Part shown: one piece after another, positions 22,206-32,734 of the stretch
Numbering within the stretch: the first letter of the stretch is position 1
Layout of the letters: the number at the start of each line of letters is the position of its first letter
Assembly (NCBI RefSeq): GCF_002099425.1
Contig: NW_018343969.1
Location: 9,020,001-9,084,000 of the forward strand
DNA: 64,000 nucleotides
Reading direction: 5' to 3'
DNA from: Phascolarctos cinereus
Lineage: Eukaryota; Chordata; Mammalia; Diprotodontia; Phascolarctidae
Notes under the pieces: generated by a model
The model's database searches: none
Seen by the model: the letters and a program-made list of their open reading frames with translations, nothing else
What the model was told of the DNA's origin: nothing
Made by a program: the position numbers and the translations under genes

Positions 22206-23357
22206 AGTACACTATACAGCCATTTCCTTCTCAAAAGTTTCATCTTAGAAATAAACACCCAACTGAGAAAACTGGACATTCCTTTAAACAATTTTTGTTT
22301 AATGAAATCCAAAAAGTGCTGAGGAAAGGGAGAATTTGGGAAGGTCTTCTAGAGGATCATGATCTTTCCAGGGATTAATATTGTCACCAGTTCCCCTCCC
22401 CCCTGTGGAGATGAGGATATCAAAGCTTAAAGAGGACTAGAGCTTTTTGAGACTAGGCCTCAAAATTCTAGTAATTCTCTCTTTTCTTCCCTATATTAGA
22501 GCAAAAGGGTTAGAAGGCAAAAGGGAAATATAAAAATATAAGAACTGTCAAAATGATATAGAATTAAGACATATATATTGATTGATAAAAAAGGGGATGA
22601 GTGTATTAAAAATCAGATACCAAGAAGAGGTAGGTCATATGAGTTGAAGAAAGTGCAGGTTTGACAAATAGAAGTAGGAGGAAAAAATCTCTAGGAAGAG
22701 GGAAGGGGGGAGTGGAGAAAACTGTAGTGGATGGAAGGTGGAAAAGAAAAACTAGTACTTGTAACAGAAGTAAAAGCAAAATTCATTCTCTCATTGGGTC
22801 TAGGTGTCTCCTGGTTTGTCCTGTTTTATAAGTATTGTTTCCCTATTGAATGTGTCTACTGTATGTTCCTGTCAAAGGCTCCCTGACAAAGGGTACTTCT
22901 GATCACTTAACAAGGCTGTAAGCCCAATTCACTCTTCATGACTGACTGGGGAGGGAAATAGACCTGTTTCAGACAGCAGCAATGGCCTAAGATGGTGCTA
23001 TATTTATATTTATTTCTGTTTAGTGGCTTCTGGTATTTTTTTTTGGACTAACATGTTTATGAAGACTCAGACTTTTTAGTTCACAAGAGGGCTTCCTGGG
23101 GGAAGTAACTAAGGTAAAATAACATATAAACCTTTATATTGTGGAACAGAGTAGACTATGGCTGGAGACCATGATTTTTTCTTACTTCTAAGAGCCTGTA
23201 TCTAGTGAGATAAGCAAAATGTGAGACATATTTAAGGTGTTATTTCAACAGAGCTGGGATATTGAAAAATGAATGAACATGAGAAATAACATCTTGACTC
23301 TCATAAAGCCAATAAAACTCCTGAAGTTTATTTTGATCAACTCTACTGTAAACAGTA
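22206..23357. other. Unassigned stretch
   Basis: About 1.15 kb with no recognised element. A purine-rich patch at about 22620-22750 has GGAAGAGGG-type words without periodicity. Confidence 0.45.
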
Positions 23358-23550
23358 GGGTTAGAGAAAAGACTGAATCAAGAGTCAGGAAGACCTGGGT
23401 TTGAGTCCTACCTCAGACACTTAGCAGCTGTACATTATTGGGCAAGTCACTTAATCTCTCTCAGCCTCATTTTCCTTATCTATGAAATTAGATGGGTGGA
23501 TTCATTGCCTTCTAAAGTCACTTCCAGCTCTAAATCTATAAACTTATGAC
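23358..23550 (+). mobile_element. THER1-type SINE
   Basis: Core 'tcaggaagacctgggtttga', 'attgggcaagtcacttaatc', end 'ggattcattgccttctaaag' and 'cacttccagctctaaatct'. Confidence 0.8.
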
Positions 23551-23759
23551 TTAAAAAAACAGAAAATCGCTAAAGCTAATCTAAAAACCAACGTCTTCAT
23601 TTTGTTCAACGAATATGCTCTCTATAATGACACGGAGAATAAGTGGACAATGTTTTCAAAAGGACACATCAGATAAAGGCTGATGTACAATCTTAGTACT
23701 CCAGGCTTGTAGAGATACAAAACAGAGGAATGGTCAGAAATCAATTTGTAGTAAATCCA

Positions 23760-23985
23760 GAATGACTTGTCCTGGAGGAGGCTAATTTTTTAGTTGATTC
23801 TTACGGGAAATGAGGAACATGAATTTGATGAAGAGGAACAGGAAATGGATTTTCAGGTAAAAGAGTACAGGCATATTGCAAAGACTCATATACAAGAATG
23901 AACAAGTTGTTTATGGGTGATGAGTTGATTAGCTTGGTCAGAGGATGATTCGTGTAGGGGAGTAATGAAAAACAAGGTTGGTAGA
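23760..23985 (-). mobile_element. L2 LINE internal 3' region, reverse
   Basis: Decayed: 'tcctggaggaggctaatttt', 'aggtaaaagagtacaggcat', 'gtaggggagtaatgaaaaac' follow the order of the reversed L2 region seen also at 46830-47285. Confidence 0.45.
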
Positions 23986-24342
23986 GGTTGGGATATTAGA
24001 GGGAAATTTTCATTTAAATTCAAACACATTTATTATGTACTCAGTTTGTTAACTCTCATTTCATGTTGTGTCTTTATTTTTAAAACTGAATAATGAGTAG
24101 ACTAGCCTTTAAATCCCAAAACATCTATTAGGGACATGAAGATGCATGTGTGTACATAAATAGCTCAAATGATGATATTACTACTGTGATATCAACACAA
24201 GATAGCAGTCTTGTGACTAATTAAAGTAGATGCTATCATGTTTAGGTTCATGGATTCTTGTGTGGTCCTTAGCAAGCCTTCCTTTGAAGCTGTTCTTTAA
24301 TAGTCTCTATTCTGCCTATCTCAGGAAGCATAGATAGTTTTG
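23986..24342. other. Unassigned stretch
   Basis: No element or gene recognised before the LTR. Confidence 0.45.
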
Positions 24343-24346
24343 GATC

Positions 24347-24872
24347 TGATGAGGATGGGATCTAGACTCCAAAAAGGAAAAACCCTGGACTTTCCCACAT
24401 GGCCAAATCTCTGGCATTCCCCTATCAACTGGCCCATGGCCCAGCCACTTCCCACCCTTAATCCTATCTAGACTTCATTCTCCCTTGGCCACATCTTCCA
24501 GGTCCAGGTCCCAGGTGTTCTGTTCACCCAGCTTACTGGCCACTCCCATCCAGATCTTCCTTATACCCCTCCTCCAGTCACCCCAAACTACTTGGCCACT
24601 CTTAGATTTCCTCCCACAGTCTTTCTGTATATAAGTTCCATCTTGTCTCCATTAAGGTGCTCAGATTCTTCAAATCTAGCCACTGTTCAGATTCCTATAA
24701 TCTAGCCAATAGCTCAGTAATGTTCAGATTCCTTAAGAATCTGGCCAATATGTTGGATGTTCTAATAAAGCTTGTCTTTGGCTGAAAGAAGGCTTGGGTT
24801 GAATTCATGCAAGCAGGACCTGTGTGTCATGATTTCTGGGTCCCAGCACCCCTAAATCCCTAAACCTCAACA
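24347..24872 (+). mobile_element. Solo LTR of an endogenous retrovirus (ERV1-like)
   Basis: It opens TGATGAGGATGGG and closes CCTCAACA, flanked by GATC at 24343-24346 and 24873-24876, a 4-bp TSD typical of the gammaretrovirus-like class. Parts: a TATA-like signal (TATATAAG) near 24628, a poly(A) signal at 24764-24769 and three short direct repeats between 24661 and 24749. No internal retroviral sequence lies on either side, so it is a fossil left by LTR-LTR recombination. The intact TSD and TG/CA ends suggest it is younger than the L2/MIR layer. Confidence 0.82.
24661..24749 (+). repeat. Triplicated ~30-bp unit within the LTR
   Basis: 'tcagattcttcaaatctagc', 'tcagattcctataatctagc' and 'tcagattccttaagaatctg' lie in tandem between the TATA-like box and the poly(A) signal. 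Each is itself a weak inverted repeat. Confidence 0.8.
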
Positions 24873-24876
24873 GATC

Positions 24877-25164
24877 CATTGAGATAAAAGAACAAAGTCA
24901 CATTTACCTGTAGAGTATCTGTTCTTATATCCCTGATCTGACTTCAGAAGGTCATTATGGAACTGACATGGTCTCTGCCCTCATAAGGAAGAGGCAACAC
25001 CCAAATAATCCTTTCAAGCACTGTACTTTATCTGTTTATTAACACAGTTTGCATCATACTTGTGGAATATCCTTATTAAGGGAAAATTGGTCAGTCAGTT
25101 AAATGGACTACTGGTAACAGGGTCTATTTACTAAGGCAAAGACTTGTTCAAAAACTTTTATAGG
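24877..25164. other. Unassigned stretch
   Basis: Nothing recognised. Confidence 0.4.
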
Positions 25165-25676
25165 GCTTCTTATTACTTCTTGCATAAAATACAAACACCT
25201 CAATCTTTCCATCTTATTTCCTTCACAATCTAGTTCCTGGTTCCTTCTTTCCCTTATAGGCTGTTTTCACATTTCTTCCCTACCCATGCTGTGTGTCCAG
25301 CCAAACTATTACCATGTCTATATTCCAGAATGCTGACATACTTGCTGTTCTTCACTCACTTGCTCTACCTCCTATCTCCATGCCTTTGTACTGGCTCTAC
25401 CGCATGACTGGGATATTCTCTCTCCTAACCTCTGCCTCTTAGTATTCAGCTCAAATGCCACCTTCAGCATAAAGCCTTTTATGGTCATCCTAGCTACTAG
25501 TGCCTTCATCACTAAGGTTACCTTCCATCTGCTCTCTTATATGGAAAGCATTTTTCCCCACCCTATGTTAGATTGTAAGCTCCTTGGGAGCAAGGATTGC
25601 TTTTGTTTTCCCTTGTATCCCAAGGACTTAGCATACTGCTTAGAGTATAGTAAATACTTTAAAAATGCTTGTTAAG
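25165..25676 (+). mobile_element. L2 LINE 3' end
   Basis: Well ordered: 'gcataaaatacaaacacctc', 'ttcacaatctagttcctgg', 'cctctgcctcttagtattca', 'gctcaaatgccaccttcag', 'agattgtaagctccttggga', tail 'aaaaatgcttgtt'. Confidence 0.85.
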
Positions 25677-25824
25677 GGGTAACTAGATGGTTCAGTGGAT
25701 AGAGCACTAGTCCCGGATTCAGGAGGACCTGAGTACAAATCTGGCCTCAGACACATAATGCTTACTAGCTGTGTAACCCTGGGCAAGTCACTTAACCCCA
25801 TTGCCTAGCAAATAAAAATTTTTT
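25677..25824 (+). mobile_element. A-tailed tRNA-headed SINE in L2 tail
   Basis: 'ggttcagtggatagagcact', 'caaatctggcctcagacaca', 'gggcaagtcacttaacccca', then an AT-rich tail. AAAAATGCTTGTT (25661-25673) and AAAAATACTTGTT (25825-25837) form a 13-bp TSD with one mismatch. Confidence 0.88.
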
Positions 25825-25849
25825 AAAAATACTTGTTGATTCATTGAAT

Positions 25850-26420
25850 CAATTGACCAACAAACTTTTCTTTTTAAAAGCACTTGCTATGTGCCAGGCC
25901 CTGTGCTAAATGCTGAGGATACAAATAAAAAATAAAACTAGCCCCTGCCCTAAAGGGATTTATATTCTATTAGAGGTACAAAGTGCTACATGAAGTCTGA
26001 GGGGGGCAAGTCGCTACCAACTGGTCAGATCAGTGAATGTTTCATGGCATTTGACTTAGGATTTAAAGTATAGATTTAGCAAGGGGGTGAGGAGGGAGTG
26101 GTGGCATTTTAGCCATGGGAATAAAAGGAGTAAAAGTATAGCGTTAGAAAGAATACATGAGAGTTGGTAAATTATATGTGTTGATGGGGCTATTGAGTAT
26201 GGAAAAATAACATAAAATAAGACATGTAGAAGGGCATCAAATAATGAAGACCTTTGAAGAATTTAATTGGCAGTGGGCTTCAAAGATCAGAGGAATTTAG
26301 ATTTGATCCAAGATACAACAGGGAATCGTATGTAAGGAATGGAATGAAGAAAATGGTGTTTGAAGAAAATTATTCTAGCATTTCATGAAAGCCTCCAAGC
26401 ACAAGGTAAAGAGAATCTGG
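25850..26420 (-). mobile_element. L2 LINE 3' region, reverse
   Basis: 'gcacttgctatgtgccaggc', 'gctgaggatacaaataaaaa', 'cccctgccctaaaggga', later 'gaagacctttgaagaattta' and 'tttagatttgatccaagata'. It lies tail to tail with the plus-strand L2 just before it. Confidence 0.65.
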
Positions 26421-26649
26421 ATTAGAGGGTGGACCTCTAAAAGGGCAGGCAAAGTCAAATTAAAATGAACTTGTCCAGATCAGCTCTTCAGAACTTAATA
26501 ATAAGTCAGACTGTGGTTGAAAGAAAAAGGGGAGTAAAAAATGATGAGAACAATGGCATCATTTATAAAATTGGGAAACTGAGAAAGAAGTGTCTGCAGG
26601 TGAAGATGAGGAGTTTGATACTTTTATTTGTCTTTAAAAATAGACTTTT

Positions 26650-27349
26650 CGTCTCTTGCAGTGGAGGGGAAACGGGGGAAGGTGAGAGGGAATGAGTGAA
26701 TCTTATTCTCATAGGATTTGGCTTAAGGAGGGAATAACATACACATTCAATTGGGTATGGAAATCTGTCTTGCCCTACAGGAAAATAGGGGGAGAAGGGG
26801 ACAAGAGAGCAGGGGGATGATAGGGAGGAGGGCAGATTGGGAAAGGGGGTAATCAGAAGTAAATACTTCTGAGGAGGGACAGGGTCAAAAGAAAGAATAG
26901 AATAAATGGGAGGGCAGGATAAGATTAAGGGAAATAGAATTAGTTTTTCACAACATGTCTACTATGGATGTGTTTTGCATAACTGCACATGTATAACCTA
27001 TATTGAGTTGTTTACCTTTTCAATGAGGGTGGGTGGGGAGGGAGGAAGGGAGAAAATTTGGAACCCAAAGTTCTAAAAACACATGTTTTTAAAAATGTTT
27101 TCACATGCTACTGGGAAATAAGAAATACAGGAAATGGGGTACAGAAGTCTATCCTGCCCTATAGGAAAATAGAAGGGGAAAGGAATAAGAGAAGGGGGGA
27201 GACATAGAAGAGAGGACAGACTAGGGGAAGGGATATTCAGAATGCATGCCATCTTGGGGTGGGGGGAAGGGGGAGATGGGGTGAAAATTTGGAATTCAAA
27301 AACTTGTGGGAGTGAATGTTGAAAACTAAAAATAAATAAATTTATATCC
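26650..27349 (+). mobile_element. L1 LINE 3' UTR fragment with TSD
   Basis: Purine-rich marsupial L1 3' UTR. It contains two related modules ('ctgccctataggaaaatag' / 'cttgccctacaggaaaatag') each followed by 'agaaaatttgga'. It ends 'gaatgttgaaaactaaaaat' and a short A-rich tail. AAAAATAGACTTTT (26636-26649) and AAAAAAAGACTTTT (27350-27363) make a 14-bp TSD with one mismatch. Confidence 0.85.
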
Positions 27350-27363
27350 AAAAAAAGACTTTT

Positions 27364-27485
27364 CCATATAATATGAGCTCCTTGAGGGCAGTGACTATTG
27401 GAACAGTTGTCATCCTATCCCCAGTACCTAGTCCAGTTCTTGCAGACAGCAAATGCTTAGCAAGTGTTTGTTGGATTGAATTTAG
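27364..27485 (+). mobile_element. L2 LINE 3' end
   Basis: 'aatatgagctccttgagggc', 'tatccccagtacctagtcca', 'gtgtttgttggattgaattt'. It begins at the L1 TSD. Confidence 0.8.
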
Positions 27486-28134
27486 TTGAAATGATAATAT
27501 CCATATCTCTAATTCAAATACCACTGTCATTCTCCATTCTATCCCATTTCCTACACATCCTTTTCCGGCAAGAAAACTTCTTTTGCAACCACTATGACAA
27601 AGTTTCTTTTGTTGACAACACTTAAACATCATAGTTTACTAAAATTCCATTCTGTTTTAATAATTATTTTAATGTTTCAAGTTCCAAATTCTTCGAGAAT
27701 ATATGTTAATGGAGCAAGACACAAACCTATATTATTTACAACATTCTTAGGAAATTTCATGGACCAGTGGTCATCTGTGTGCACAAGCTTAGTAACTGCA
27801 ATAAACACTGGTTAGACAGGCAATTACATTATTATAATTTGCATACCCAAAGGCAAGAATTTCCAACATTAAAGGGTCAGATGCATTTTGGTAAAGACAT
27901 CTGTTCTGTTATCCCTTAGAAATTTATCATGTTCTTTTCCCATTAACCCCAAGCCTTGGAGTCATTTCTATAATAGTTCTTTCTAGGACAGCCAGACTTA
28001 GAAACATTAATAGTTCCTCTTACATTTGACTAGAGAAAGCTTCCCAGGATCAGTTCTATTATGTTGTGGCAAATATTAGAAAGATCTAATCTTATAGATC
28101 AGTTCTCCTCAAATCATTTCCAAAATCATTATGT
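27486..28134. other. Unassigned stretch
   Basis: No recognised element or gene. Confidence 0.45.
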
Positions 28135-28215
28135 CAATCAATCAACAAGCATTTATTAAGGGCCAATGCATGTGCCAGGCACATACAAAATATAAGCAAC
28201 AAATGCAACTGTAAC
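28135..28215 (-). mobile_element. L2 LINE tail, reverse
   Basis: 'caatcaatcaacaagcattt', 'attaagggccaatgcatgtg', 'ccaggcacata'. Confidence 0.75.
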
Positions 28216-28279
28216 ATTGGGGAGAGGAGAGGCATTGTTTTGTGAAGACTTGGGGGGGGGGTTGTTTCTATTCAATTTC

Positions 28280-28471
28280 AGTTCAATTCAACAGTTACCA
28301 AGGATCCCAAAGAACCTATTGTGTGATAGGCAGCTTGCTCTACCCTTGTGATAGGAAAATGATAATGAAATAGCAGCTGCCCTCAAGCAGCTTTTGTCCC
28401 ACTAGGGGAATACATTCACAAAGATAAGTAACTATGACATATAAACAATGTAGCACAAAGTCATTTCAAGA
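28280..28471 (-). mobile_element. L2 LINE 3' region, reverse, left part
   Basis: 'agttcaattcaacagttacc', 'agcagctgccctcaagcagc' and 'taagtaactatgacatataa'. It is interrupted by a SINE and resumes at 28651. Confidence 0.6.
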
Positions 28472-28484
28472 AGAAGAGAGAATT

Positions 28485-28637
28485 TTTTTTTAAACTTTTT
28501 GGAGAGGCAATCAGGGTTAAGTGACTTGCCCAGAGTCGCACGGCTAGTAAGTGTCAAGGGTCTAAGGTCAGATTTGAACTCAAGTCCTCATTACTCCAAG
28601 CCCAGGGCTCTATCCACTTTGCCAACTAGCCACCCCT
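28485..28637 (-). mobile_element. A-tailed tRNA-headed SINE, reverse, in L2
   Basis: T-run, 'gggttaagtgacttgcccag', 'gtaagtgtcaagggtctaag', 'ctctatccactttgccaact'. AGAAGAGAGAATT (28472-28484) and AGAAAAGAGAATT (28638-28650) are a 13-bp TSD with one mismatch. Confidence 0.9.
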
Positions 28638-28650
28638 AGAAAAGAGAATT

Positions 28651-28830
28651 AATTCGTGAAGGATCCAAAAAGGCTTCAAATGTCAAGGCATATTTGAGCT
28701 GTACTTTAAAGATAGCCAAGGATTCTAAGAGGTGGAGGTGAGGAAAGAAAACGTTGCAGGCATGGGGAGCGAGCTATGTAAAGGTCAGGCGGGATACAAG
28801 GGATAGCATTTTGGGTATGAGAAACAGCTA
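28651..28830 (-). mobile_element. L2 LINE 3' region, reverse, right part
   Basis: 'gaaggatccaaaaaggcttc', 'tgagctgtactttaaagata', 'gtggaggtgaggaaagaaaa', 'ttgcaggcatggggagc', in the order expected for a reversed L2. Confidence 0.65.
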
Positions 28831-29500
28831 GCTGGCCAGTCTGATTGATTTGTGAAGTCCCTGAAGGGCGATGCTGCAAAATAAGGCTGAATAAGTAGAA
28901 GCCTTCTTTATCATGGTCATCTTTAAATAGCAAGCTGAGAGTTTTGTGTTTTATCTTAGATGTAACACTGAAGATTCTAAGTGAATGAGATATATATTTT
29001 AGGAATATTAATTTATTAGCTCTGTGGAGAGAGATGGGAGAGGGGAAAGGACTGAAAACACAGATGAGAACATGCATATATATAAATATATAAAAAGGAT
29101 ATATGAAGTAGATACAGGGTAACCTGGTTAGGGGTGGGAAGAAGGCACTACTTTGCAAAGACACTTTTAGCTCAATCAAACAGTTTAACAGCAACAACAA
29201 CAATAAAGAATTAGGATGTTTTCAATAGTCCAAGTATGAGATAATAAGAGCTGGAAATATGGTAAAGAATGTGAGCAGAGAGAAGGGCATAGATGCAAGA
29301 GATATAACAGAAGTGATATGAGTAGAGGAAGAGAAAGAAAAGAATGTCTCTAAGATTCTATCTCAGGGTGCCTGGGAGGATGGTCGTGTCCTTAGCAGGA
29401 ACTGGGGAAATTGGAGGAATGAGATTGAGGGGCAGGAGAGAGCAGCGTGAATAATGAGTTCCCTGTTGGACATATTGAATTTGTGATTCCTGCTAGAAAA
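28831..29500. repeat. Old interspersed repeat, family not named
   Basis: Words such as 'tcaatagtccaagtatgaga', 'agagagaagggcatagatgc', 'aggaactggggaaattggag' and 'ttggacatattgaatttg' resemble a common ancient mammalian repeat that I cannot name. The 165-codon minus-strand frame at 28706-29203 falls across it and is not a gene. Confidence 0.45.
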
Positions 29501-29984
29501 TAGGTAAGAACTGATTATATACTAGGTAGTAGATGAATTGGGGAGGGAATGGGGAGCAAGAGCTGTGACTAGGAGCATCTGTGTGATTATTTCCCTATCC
29601 CTTGCACCTCACTAGAAGTGGTACTGTTGTATCTAAGCTAATAACTTCTCATTGCCTGAGTCCTGAGGGCTCTGCCATAGGTACACCAACGAGAATATTG
29701 AATGGCTGAAAGGGTGATAGCAAGTCTCTCAATGTCCCTGATGTTGTAATAGTGGCATCCCTGCCACTGGTATATGCTGTGTTTTAACACTTCTAGGAGT
29801 TATATGAGTCTCTCATATCACTCCAGGGACACCTAAAACACAAGGAAATACAAGAACAGACATACTGAGAGAGCCATCATATAACCCAACTCCCCAGGAC
29901 TGCCCCACTCTCTCATATAGAGCCCTCTACTGGCCTTCTCCTCTCTCTTTGCTTCTTGTCAGCAGTCAGGTCTGTAGAAAATCA
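29501..29984. other. Unassigned stretch
   Basis: Nothing recognised. Confidence 0.45.
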
Positions 29985-30235
29985 GAAAAATGTAATTTGG
30001 AAAGTGCCAGACTTGGAATCAGGAGAAATCACAGATTCAAATCCTACCTCTGATACTTCCTAATTATATGACCTTCAGCAAATTATTTGACCCCTCTGAG
30101 CTTCAATTTCCTCATCTATAAAATGGGAATAATGGTATCTTTCAATACTTACAAAATTATTGAGAGGTTCATACAAGATAATGAAGACAAAGTGCTTTGT
30201 AAACCTCAGAAGTTGCTAGGTAATCATCAGTTGTA
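29985..30235 (+). mobile_element. MIR SINE
   Basis: Nearly full: 'gtgccagacttggaatcagg', 'tgaccttcagcaaattattt', 'cctcatctataaaatgggaa', tail 'aaagtgctttgtaaacctc'. Confidence 0.8.
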
Positions 30236-30888
30236 TTACTGTGAAGGATCCTTTAGAAAGAAGGGCCTAGAAGGTTTAGATTTGTTCTTATAAACTGGCT
30301 ACAGGGTCATGTGACCTCAAAAATACTGGCAGCACCAGTCCCACAGACCAATTACCCCTTCTTCCTGATGCAGTAACTTAAAGTTAGCAGTTTGAGCCTA
30401 AAATTTAGAATCATGCATTAGCTAAACATTAGCAATTTTCCTTTACAACATATGTCCAAATAGTCATGATCTCCTTCAGTTTTGAATTTGCTGAATTGAA
30501 TGAAATTGTTTTAAATTGTGTTCATATGTATTTTCTGGTGATTCTCAGCTTACTTCAACCCCTAAAAGATTTATAATCCCCTCTTTAGATTGATTTGGGG
30601 TAACTGAATGCTATAAAAGTCATTCTAACTTGTAACTTTATTGTAAAAGTAAAAACTTTTCTACTGTTAGGTTCGTTTTAAACCTCTCTTTTCTCAAAAA
30701 TTTGCCCCTCACACTAAAACATGAAAACTATATGAACCCTACTATATGGACTCAGCTCAGCCCTGTTTCTTCATCTCTGGCATCTGCCAACCAAGGCCTC
30801 ACCTTTCTATCCCCAGCTTTTGACTTATGTTTCCCATGCAGATTCATTGGATCATCAGCATTATGCTGGTTTTGTATTAATGTGCTGG
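30236..30888. other. Unassigned stretch
   Basis: No element or gene recognised. Confidence 0.45.
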
Positions 30889-31080
30889 GGGTGTGCTGGA
30901 GTCAGCTAAAATCAGCTGGAATTGGCTTAAGGAATCTGATTGTTAAATTTTCATGATGAGTATTTTCATATCAGATGTGAGCAAATGCTACATATGACTC
31001 ACAGATTAAACTTAGAAGTGTGCTATATGAATGGTATTTTTTTAAGAACCACTTGTTAAGTATTTACCAGCACACTGCTA
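30889..31080. repeat. Unnamed interspersed repeat, copy 2
   Basis: 'tgctggagtcagctaaaatc', 'gattgttaaattttcatgat', 'cagattaaacttagaagtgt', 'cttgttaagtatttaccagc'. It lacks about 40 central bases present in the other two copies. Confidence 0.6.
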
Positions 31081-31329
31081 TTGTGCCAAAGATAACTTAC
31101 ACAGAAATGTAGAAACTTTTTATCACTCATCTCATTTCTCCCTGTTATCACCACCATGTTTTCCCTGAGTGCAGAAAGAAGAGAGGAACTTCTGTTCATC
31201 TGCATTCTTCTCCCCATACTTCAATTTCAATAAGCTTTATGATCTAGTCCAACCTTGGATATGATTCTTCCAGTATCTCTCCTTAATTCACTGATTCTTG
31301 CAATATCCTCAAAATGACCTGACTCTTGG
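31081..31329. other. Unassigned stretch
   Basis: Nothing recognised. Confidence 0.4.
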
Positions 31330-31495
31330 GATGGTTATGGAGTGGGTATGAATTTGAATTCTTCTATTCTGCTGTAAGATCTTGGGTAAAGGAGCTCACT
31401 TTTCTGGATCTCATTCTTCCTCTGTAATTGAGAAAGTAGGAGTACATGATCTCTAAGGTCCCTTCAATATCTAAATCCCATGGTCCTATGAGAAG
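31330..31495 (+). mobile_element. THER1/MIR-type SINE
   Basis: 'cttgggtaaaggagctcact', 'ggatctcattcttcctctgt', 'catgatctctaaggtccctt', 'caatatctaaatcccatgg'. Confidence 0.65.
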
Positions 31496-32129
31496 TAGTA
31501 TAGATATACTTATGTCTACTTAGTGACCATCATCTTCCTCTATCTGACTCTCACCAAGTCTTCTAGAATTAAAATAGACTTAGCTGGCAATTCTGAACCC
31601 ACTTAAGGAAAAGAGGTTCAACCACTTACTAGCAGAGTTGCAAGAGGTGAACTTGCTCCCTGGAGAATTCCTCGTCGTGTTCTCTACTGATCTTATCCAG
31701 AAGTATGTGGTAAATGCTTAAGAAATGACTCTCCTCAAAAAAAAAAAGTATGCATAAATACGCGTATAAGTTTAATCAGCATTAACCTTTTCTCCATCAC
31801 TTTCTTAAATCTAGATAATCAACAACAATAGAATTAAGCCTCAGCCTGTAGCACTTGCTAACTTTTGAGGTGTAAATGTTCCTACTGAAAACTAATAATT
31901 ACTTCTTATGATTCTGTATAAGCTGGCCCCTCACACTTCTCATCCCATTTTAGTTTAATTCCTTAGAAACTTAGAACTTAGAAAACTCACAGATAGAGCA
32001 AAACTCTTATCATGTAGGTGGAAAAGGCAAATAGTTTCCCTTCCCTCCCATGCCTTTTCTAAATCAACAGGAGTCTTATCATCCATAAGTCTATTATGAA
32101 TAAACAAATTCACATAGTAATGCTAAAAG
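31496..32129. other. Unassigned stretch
   Basis: An A-run near 31738-31747 and no named element. Confidence 0.45.
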
Positions 32130-32180
32130 TAATCATATCTAGCATTTATTTATATGTAGTGCTTTAAGTTTTGCAAAGAT

Positions 32181-32229
<49 letters not shown>

Positions 32230-32410
32230 CATTTGATCCTCACAACAACTTTGTGACAGTAGGTGCTACTATTATATGATACTGATTTATAGATGAGAAA
32301 ACAGGCTGGGAGAACTTAACTTATTTTCCCTGTGTCACACAGTTAGTATGTATTTCAAGCAGAATTTGAATCCATGACTTCCTGATTCCAAAACCTAACC
32401 TGTCTTTTGT
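32130..32410 (-). mobile_element. MIR SINE, reverse, containing a TAGA microsatellite
   Basis: 'tctagcatttatttatatg', 'gctttaagttttgcaaagat', then the (TAGA)n tract, then 'tttgatcctcacaacaactt', 'gatgagaaaacaggctggg' and 'gaatccatgacttcctgatt'. Confidence 0.75.
32181..32229. repeat. (TAGA)n microsatellite
   Basis: About 12 uninterrupted units within the reversed MIR. Confidence 0.97.
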
Positions 32411-32452
32411 CTTAAGAAGCAGACACTTAACTACTAGGCCTCTACCCCCGTA

Positions 32453-32700
32453 GGAGGTAGCTGGATGGCTCACTGGATAGAGCACTGGGCCTGGAGTCAG
32501 GAAAACTGAAGTTCAAATCTGGCCTCAGACACTTACTAACTGTATGACCCTGGGCAAGCCACTTAATTTCTCTTCGCCTTAATCTATTGGAGAAGGAAAT
32601 GGCAAACCACTCTAGTATCTTTGCCAAGAAAACTCAATGGATAGTGTAGTCCATGGAGTCACAAAGAATCAGATAGGACAGAATGACTCAACAAAAACAA
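32453..32700 (+). mobile_element. tRNA-headed SINE with RTE/BovB-like tail
   Basis: 'ggctcactggatagagcact', 'gggcctggagtcaggaaaac', 'ggagaaggaaatggcaaacc', 'gaatgactcaacaaaaacaa'. Confidence 0.87.
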
Positions 32701-32734
32701 TGCCCCAGAGAGGTTAAAGAGAGAGGAAAAGACC

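Noticed and set aside
24620-24780. Host promoter and poly(A) site
   Set aside because: Both signals lie within the bounded solo LTR and no downstream host exon is visible.
28706-29203. 165-codon minus-strand open frame, the longest in the window
   Set aside because: It runs through a reversed L2 end and an old unnamed repeat, has no ordered domain, and its leucine/serine/proline-rich make-up reflects purine-rich DNA read in reverse.
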